The position numbers and the translations under genes were made by a program. From the NCBI GenBank assembly GCA_009741485.1, contig CM019236.1:30415449-30479448 (forward strand): a stretch of DNA of 64,000 nucleotides. The letters are read 5' to 3'. The first letter of the stretch is position 1. The number at the start of each line of letters is the position of its first letter. The stretch comes from Malurus cyaneus samueli. Lineage: Eukaryota; Chordata; Aves; Passeriformes; Maluridae. This document shows positions 62,466 through 64,000 of this stretch, one piece after another. The notes beneath the pieces are model-generated. The model worked only from the letters and a program-made list of their open reading frames with translations, was not told the DNA's origin and ran no database searches.

Positions 62466-64000
62466 GTAATGAAAATGCAGTAGGCACTGCACCTGTTAAC
62501 ATCATTCTGTTCAAATGGAGTACTGTGTCATAGATTTATTTCACAAAGGCAAGCCAAGACCATGGTGGTGTTTCAGTTGATGGTGTAACTCTGGTTCAAG
62601 CCTAGGCAATGCTCTCCCACATGGGCTAAACCACCTCAGTTTTTCCAGGAAAACCCTGCTGTCCTAAAGTTGCTGACAGCTGAAAATGTTCAGACCCCAC
62701 AAAGACTGGTTCATATAACTAGTTTTACCATTCATCCGCATCAGTCTTTCTCATCCCGATTTGAGTTCTGTGACTATTTCACAAGTCTCCTGTTAAATAT
62801 ACTTAAAAAATGTGTCTAATCAATTTGATCACAGTCTTGAGAAACTCATGCCCCTATCTTTCTTGTATTATCTTTTGTCTTCTAATATCCAAATTGAAAT
62901 AACTCTACTGCCGGCTAAATTTGGGGCAAGTGTCCTCATAATGATATAACTCAAACTGAAATTCCTCCTAGTAGGTTAAAAAAAAAAAAAAAAAAAAGCT
63001 TTTTCAATTCCAATTTCAAATTTGCAAAACAGAAAGTTGAGGTAAAGTTACCATACTATATCATTTAACATCTGACTATCTAACAAGACAGACCTATGAA
63101 TTTCTTTATTCTTAGCAGTAAATCCATTTTAACCTTATCAAGCTTATAGATAAAAAGCAGTAGGGTTTGTTTCATTTAGAGCTCTTCCAATTTGTGTTCT
63201 GCTTAACCTAGTGAACTCTGGTTAATTAGGATGTTCCTATAAACAATTAAGCTTCTTGTAGGATCGTTAAGAAGATATAAAAATTTATGATGTAATAAAC
63301 TGTAATAAAATGATAAAGTGGTTTGCACATCACAGCAATTCATGTGCAGCAGCATAGGTGTTAAGAGACAAGCAAGCAGGTACTGTTGCCTAAACATCCT
63401 GGAGTGGATGCGTGTTGCACAAATCCACCACTGCTTCCCCACAAATCTGTTGGTGATTTGAACTCCCAAGTCTCGCAGATTTATCCTGCTCATCTGGGAA
63501 TCAAGCAGTGATCACCAGATACACCTTTGTTCCCCCCTCTGAAGCTATGCCACGTAGTGAACTTGCTAAGACCACACTAGAGGGGTCAAGAGCATCGTTT
63601 TCACTGACTGCCTTTCCAAAAAGCAGCCTCTACTGGGACTAGAAAGAGGAATTCCAAATGTTTAGTCATTGTTTGTGTAGCCTTGGTCCCATCTTGCATG
63701 CAGTGAGTCTATTTGTTTCCTTCTGGATTCTGTCATTAAGAAGAAGGGGTAAAACACCACTGCCGGAGACATCTCCTAGAATTTTATCCCATGGTATTGG
63801 GTGTACTAAACAAGATTAAGACTTCTCTGTAAAATGTAAATCTGATAACAGTGAGCAACAAAATAACAATAACTTGCACTTTTGAAATACTTTTAGTCTA
63901 AACCTCTTGGGGCATTTTATAGCTAATCAAGGGCAATCATAATTAAGAAGTGTATTTCAGAGTTGCCAGTTAGTATCTGATGATATTAATGCCAATTCTG
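62466..64000. other. Unique intron to the window end
   Basis: This is AT-rich sequence with a 20-A run at 62978-62997. At 63866-63935, cttgcacttttgaaatactt may be a remnant of an old interspersed repeat, but it is too short to assign. No exon was found. Confidence 0.5.
62978..62997 (+). repeat. Poly-A tract (20 bases)
   Basis: This is an uninterrupted A run followed by gctttttc. There is no recognisable retroposon body or flanking duplication. Confidence 0.85.

Larger units (their letters stand above)
49549..64000 (-). other. BNC2: BNC2 intron upstream of the exon (partial)
   Basis: The exon begins with an acceptor in phase 1, so the sequence to its right is the preceding intron. I looked for the previous BNC2 exon, a cysteine-rich block with a CECFQP-like motif, on the minus strand and saw no match before the window ends. 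The interval contains a CR1 copy beside the exon, duplication cluster 3 and smaller repeats. Confidence 0.8.

Noticed and set aside
1..64000. CRISPR arrays, bacterial operons, phage or integron structures
   Set aside because: The repeats are few and kilobase-sized, gene density is very low, and the exon-intron structure and CR1 elements show vertebrate nuclear DNA.

Overview
The window is vertebrate nuclear DNA, almost certainly from a bird. It is AT-rich, has no dense reading frames, and carries several CR1 LINE fragments of avian type. The only coding sequence I can identify is one 236-bp internal exon on the minus strand (49313-49548). It encodes a 78-residue block of basonuclin-2 (BNC2), a C2H2 zinc-finger nuclear protein. 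The rest of the window is therefore read as BNC2 intron, transcribed right to left: 49549-64000 is the intron upstream of this exon and 1-49312 the intron downstream. BNC2 lies on chromosome Z in chicken, so Z linkage is likely by synteny but is not shown by the sequence. I cannot name the species.

The most conspicuous structure is large, near-identical repetition in three clusters. (1) 1-7535 and 8250-15741 are direct copies about 8.2 kb apart. They are virtually identical except for short clusters of indels and substitutions. (2) At 17.8-25.2 kb, a 2.3-kb segment is repeated directly (17821-20138 and 21376-23683) and a 1.2-kb segment is repeated inverted (20158-21349 and 24044-25210). A 25-N gap lies between them. 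(3) At 51.6-60.8 kb, a 0.93-kb segment is repeated directly (51621-52546 and 57623-58602) and a 2.2-kb segment is repeated inverted (53223-55423 and 58603-60803). A 397-N gap sits at the edge of one arm. Arms that end exactly at N gaps, local noise rich in homopolymer indels, and the 25-base gap length suggest assembly artefacts (false duplication, long-read gap filling, fold-back reads). Cluster 1 also fits a clean tandem duplication and makes a testable prediction.

Between the repeat clusters (25.2-51.6 kb) the intron looks ordinary. It holds old CR1 remnants, homopolymer tracts, a possible tRNA-derived SINE, G-rich and purine-rich strand-asymmetric patches, and a few GC-richer low-repeat stretches near 16.1, 26.4, 30.9 and 33.8 kb that are candidate intronic enhancers. 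A roughly 1-kb CR1 copy lies about 140 bp upstream of the BNC2 exon, in the same orientation as the gene. At 61.4-62.0 kb there is a GC-rich, repeat-like stretch that I could not classify.

I found no second gene, tRNA, rRNA, CRISPR array or intact mobile element, and no evidence of a new biological system. The findings worth checking are the origin of the three duplication clusters and the regulatory candidates inside BNC2.
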